Assembly (NCBI RefSeq): GCF_009762775.1
Contig: NZ_CP046401.1
Coordinates: 5,530,001-5,594,000 of the forward strand
Length of the DNA stretch: 64,000 bases
From: Maribellus comscasis
GTDB taxonomy: Bacteria; Bacteroidota; Bacteroidia; Bacteroidales; Prolixibacteraceae
Direction: 5' to 3'
Shown here: in pieces, positions 61,850 to 64,000 of the stretch
Layout of the letters: the number at the start of each line of letters is the position of its first letter
Numbering within the stretch: position 1 is the stretch's first letter
Translations under genes and position numbers: made by a program
The notes under the pieces: model-generated
Seen by the model: the letters and a program-made list of their open reading frames with translations, nothing else
Databases searched by the model: none
Told to the model about the DNA's origin: nothing

Positions 61850-62329
61850 TTACTTCCAATTGCTTGCGTTTAACATCCAGGGCTCCAGTTTGAGTTTGAA
61901 ATCCTTTTCCGTTTCATAATCTTTAATAGAACTTTCAGTTACTATTTTTGAATTTCCGGTGAAACTGTCGTTTAGCATCCAATCTTCCAATTCGAGTGCT
62001 GCTTCAGCTTCAGTGTTCACTCTCCATAATTTTAAGTCGAACGCATTTTCGTTGGTCATCCAGTGTTCCAATTCCAAAGAATTTTCGGTTTCTTTAGCGG
62101 CAAATTCTGCGAACATCGGTGTCACTGATAAGTTTTCTACTTTAATGTCAGCTTTTCCTGTTTCTGTTTTTGTTTCAATCATGGCCATTGCTATCTGATT
62201 CAGACTGTTATTCTGCAAAACAGTTTTCCAGAATACCTGCGCATTAACTGTTATGCTTAATAAAACGAAACTTATTGCTACTGCCAGTGATTTTAAAATT
62301 GCTTTCTGAACATTGTTTTTTGTTTTCAT
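61850..62329 (-). CDS. Secreted protein with LExWM repeats
   Basis: 159 residues. The ATG at 62329 is favoured over one 15 codons upstream because AGGAGGA lies 9 nt before it. Signal peptide: MKTKNNVQKAILKSLAVAISF to VNAQ. The body contains three spaced copies of an L-(E/K)-L-E-x-W-M-(L/T)-N motif, at residues ~85-93 (SLELEHWMTNEN), ~112-120 (ALELEDWMLNDSF) and ~145-155 (KLKLEPWMLNASNW), with an imperfect fourth (FDLKLWRVN) after the first. Mostly charged and Thr/Glu-rich otherwise. No family recognised. Divergent from the ECF sigma gene. Confidence 0.65.
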   Translation of the reverse strand: MKTKNNVQKAILKSLAVAISFVLLSITVNAQVFWKTVLQNNSLNQIAMAMIETKTETGKADIKVENLSVTPMFAEFAAKETENSLELEHWMTNENAFDLKLWRVNTEAEAALELEDWMLNDSFTGNSKIVTESSIKDYETEKDFKLKLEPWMLNASNWK

Positions 62330-62707
62330 GACTAAATCCTCCTGCGACGAAATGTTTTCTGTTTTTGTTTTCATTCTTAAGACGCCTGAAATTTTATTTC
62401 GTTACATTTTAATAGAACTTTTTTTTAAAATGTATCTTGTTATACATTGTAGTATGTAATACATGTATTGAAAAATATGTTTTTGATGTATTTATTGTGA
62501 GTATTATTTGAGCCGATTTTGTTGTTGTATACCGTTGTTTATGTGGGTGTTAAATTCGCTTTCTTTTTTTAGTCAAAATAACTTTTAATGAATTTATTTT
62601 GCAGAAACTTACTTTATGATTTTTAGATTTAAAAATCTATGAATAATTTGCCGGGCTTTATTTAATTATTCTTGCGGACTTTAAAACTTAAACTATAACT
62701 AAGATAA
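62330..62707. other. Spacer between the LExWM gene and the sigma-factor gene
   Basis: A+T-rich intergenic region that must hold two divergent promoters. The strong Shine-Dalgarno for the minus-strand gene is at 62338-62345. No terminator, RNA or palindromic operator is evident, apart from small A/T-rich inverted repeats near 62615-62635. Confidence 0.4.
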
Positions 62708-63295
62708 ATGCCTGAAAGTTTTTTGCACGAGAAGATTTTGATTGATGGGTTGAGAGAAGGTAATTCGAAAATCTATGACTACCTTTTTCATTATTATTAT
62801 TCGGGCCTGGTTATTTTTTCATATCGTTTGGTAGAAGATATGGATACGGCCGAAGATATCGTTCAGGATTTCTTTTTTCGTTTATGGTTTAACCGTGAAG
62901 AGCTTGTTATACGGCAATCGCTCAAGAGCTATTTTTTTTCGGCGGTAAAAAACAGAAGTCTGGATTTTTTGAAAAGAAAAAAGATCGGAATCAGGATTGA
63001 AAAAGAATTGTCTTATGTACGGGCAGGAACGGGTAACGAGGAGCAAAATTTTTTGGTACAAGCCGAACTTGAAGAGCAGATCAAAATAGCAATAGAAAAA
63101 TTGCCTGAAAAGTGTAAAAAAGTTTTTCTAATGAACCGGTTTGAGGGAATGAAACCCGCTGAGATAGCAAAATATGAGAATATATCAGTGCGGACAGTTG
63201 AAGGACATATTGGCAAAGCCATACGTATCCTTCGAACGGAACTTGAGGCTTACCTCCCTTCAATTCTTCTGCTGATTCTGACAAAAGGACTTTAG
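62708..63295 (+). CDS. ECF RNA polymerase sigma factor (FecI-like)
   Basis: 195 residues with sigma region 2 (FSYRLVEDMDTAEDIVQDFF, VKNRSLDFLKRKKIG) and region 4 (LPEKCKKVFLMNRFEGMKPA, IAKYENISVRTVEGHIGKAI), and a short hydrophobic tail. A typical Bacteroidota sigma-70 family member associated with TonB-receptor gene sets. The FecR-type gene begins 118 bp downstream. Confidence 0.93.
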   Translation: MPESFLHEKILIDGLREGNSKIYDYLFHYYYSGLVIFSYRLVEDMDTAEDIVQDFFFRLWFNREELVIRQSLKSYFFSAVKNRSLDFLKRKKIGIRIEKELSYVRAGTGNEEQNFLVQAELEEQIKIAIEKLPEKCKKVFLMNRFEGMKPAEIAKYENISVRTVEGHIGKAIRILRTELEAYLPSILLLILTKGL

Positions 63296-63413
63296 TAAAA
63301 TCATACACTTTTAAAAAGGATTTTCTCTCCATCTTTCCCGGATATTTAATTTTTTTTTGGATAGAGCGCGTATAAAGTGTTCGAACATCGTCATAGCTAA
63401 TAACGAACAAAAA

Positions 63414-64000
63414 ATGAAGGATTCAAAAAAGGATAAGAAAAAGGAAGAAACCTTGTTAAATAAGTATTTGGCAGGTACGGCTTCGGATGATGAATTAAGA
63501 CAGTTAAAGGTTTTGACAGAGTCTTCAGAGCCTTTAAAAAAAGATTTTGACAATTCAGAAAAGCTGCTTCGGCAAATCGCAGACCTGGAAATGATGAAAC
63601 AGGTGAATACCCATTCTGCTTTTGCAAAAGTAAAGGAGCGGTTGCAAAAAGCTCAGCAGAAAAAAGGATGGTTTTATTACTGGCAAAAGACGGCTGCAAT
63701 ACTTTTGCTCCCGCTGTTGTTGTTAAGTGTCCTCCAGTTTTTTGTAAAAAGCCCTCAACAATTGTTTAAAACCTCTGCTCAATTGGTTTATAATGACATA
63801 GAAACACCGTCAGGGCTTCGTTCTGTTTTTGAACTTCCAGATGGTACGAAAGTTTGGTTAAACGGGAATACAAAAATAAGGTATCCCCTGGCCTTCGAAG
63901 GAAATGAACGCAAAATCACGTTGGAAGGTGAAGCCTATTTTAAAGTAGCGCACGATAAAAGAAAACCTTTTATTGTGGATTTAGGAGAAATACATGTTCA
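63414..64000 (+). CDS. FecR-type anti-sigma factor, N-terminal part
   Basis: Begins at ATG 63414 (MKDSKKDKKKEETLLNKYLA) and is open to the window end, ~195 residues visible. There is a short cytoplasmic N-terminal region, one transmembrane helix (~95-114: TAAILLLPLLLLSVLQFFV), then the FecR periplasmic domain with TPSGLRSVFELPDGTKVWLN and LEGEAYFKVAHDKRKPFIV. It should hold the sigma factor inactive until a TonB receptor signals. The rest lies beyond the window, where a SusC/D-like or other outer-membrane receptor pair might follow. Confidence 0.93.
   Translation, partial: MKDSKKDKKKEETLLNKYLAGTASDDELRQLKVLTESSEPLKKDFDNSEKLLRQIADLEMMKQVNTHSAFAKVKERLQKAQQKKGWFYYWQKTAAILLLPLLLLSVLQFFVKSPQQLFKTSAQLVYNDIETPSGLRSVFELPDGTKVWLNGNTKIRYPLAFEGNERKITLEGEAYFKVAHDKRKPFIVDLGEIHV

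Noticed and set aside
61850..62374. Longer start for the LExWM protein at 62374
   Set aside because: It would place 15 charged residues before the signal peptide, whereas the ATG at 62329 has a strong Shine-Dalgarno sequence.

Overview
This 64-kb window is chromosomal DNA from a member of the Bacteroidota, most likely an anaerobic or facultatively anaerobic Marinilabiliales/Prolixibacteraceae-type bacterium. The phylum is supported by a secreted protease with a type IX secretion-like C-terminal domain, TonB-dependent receptors with carboxypeptidase-regulatory-like N-termini, a FecI/FecR-type sigma/anti-sigma pair, A+T-rich intergenic DNA, and a perfect Bacteroidota promoter (TTTG-N19-TAnnTTTG) ahead of a tRNA-Val gene. 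Anaerobic ribonucleotide reductase (class III) and the full set of [FeFe]-hydrogenase maturases suggest fermentative growth; OxyR and Dps suggest oxygen tolerance. The order-level assignment is an inference.

Layout. 1-2.0 kb: 5' part of nrdD (minus strand) behind a cobalamin riboswitch. 2.2-6.1 kb: a RIC/ScdA-like hemerythrin protein, a LuxR-type regulator and a TonB-dependent receptor. 6.1-8.9 kb: a small accessory patch with a tRNA 3'-half fragment, flanking palindromic repeats and an AlbA/Schlafen-type protein with ten HELQ tandem repeats. 9-18 kb: divergent oxyR/dps, a GyrI-like/GNAT pair, a MORN-repeat protein, a secreted subtilase, xseA-xseB, a DUF2007 protein, deoC and a chorismatase-like protein. 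18-27 kb (minus): a TPP-riboswitch-controlled TonB receptor, then a run of housekeeping genes (K+ channel, thioesterase, glycosyltransferase, inositol-phosphatase, MtaB, PhoH). 27-34.6 kb: folC, tRNA-Val, a papain-like protease with a chagasin-like inhibitor candidate, a 0.9-kb gene-free tract, and a Gfo/Idh/MocA oxidoreductase plus sugar isomerase/epimerase pair.

34.7-50.7 kb: divergent GH15 glucoamylase/trehalase-like enzyme and OtsA-OtsB trehalose synthase, then a hydrogenase-maturation region: hydF, two small secreted Cys/Lys/Ala-rich paralogues, aspA, hydG, a TM1266-family regulator, a MORN-TonB protein and hydE, followed by a SulP transporter. No hydrogenase structural gene lies in the window. 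51-55.4 kb: a second accessory patch with a PIN/ImmA-type toxin-antitoxin pair, a PD-(D/E)XK-like nuclease, a truncated group II intron 3' end and a G+C-rich inverted-repeat-filled tract that may be a structured RNA. 55.4-64 kb: GH29 fucosidase, CutC, MiaA, a two-gene ThrE-like exporter, acyl-ACP thioesterase, Map, a secreted protein with LExWM repeats, and an ECF sigma factor with the beginning of its FecR anti-sigma partner.

The least explained items are the tandem Cys-rich secreted proteins between aspA and hydF, the papain-like protease with its duplicated C-terminal domain and neighbouring inhibitor candidate, the possible structured leader ahead of the TM1266-hydG genes, the HELQ-repeat AlbA protein flanked by palindromic repeats, the LExWM-repeat protein next to the sigma factor, and the G+C-rich RNA candidate.
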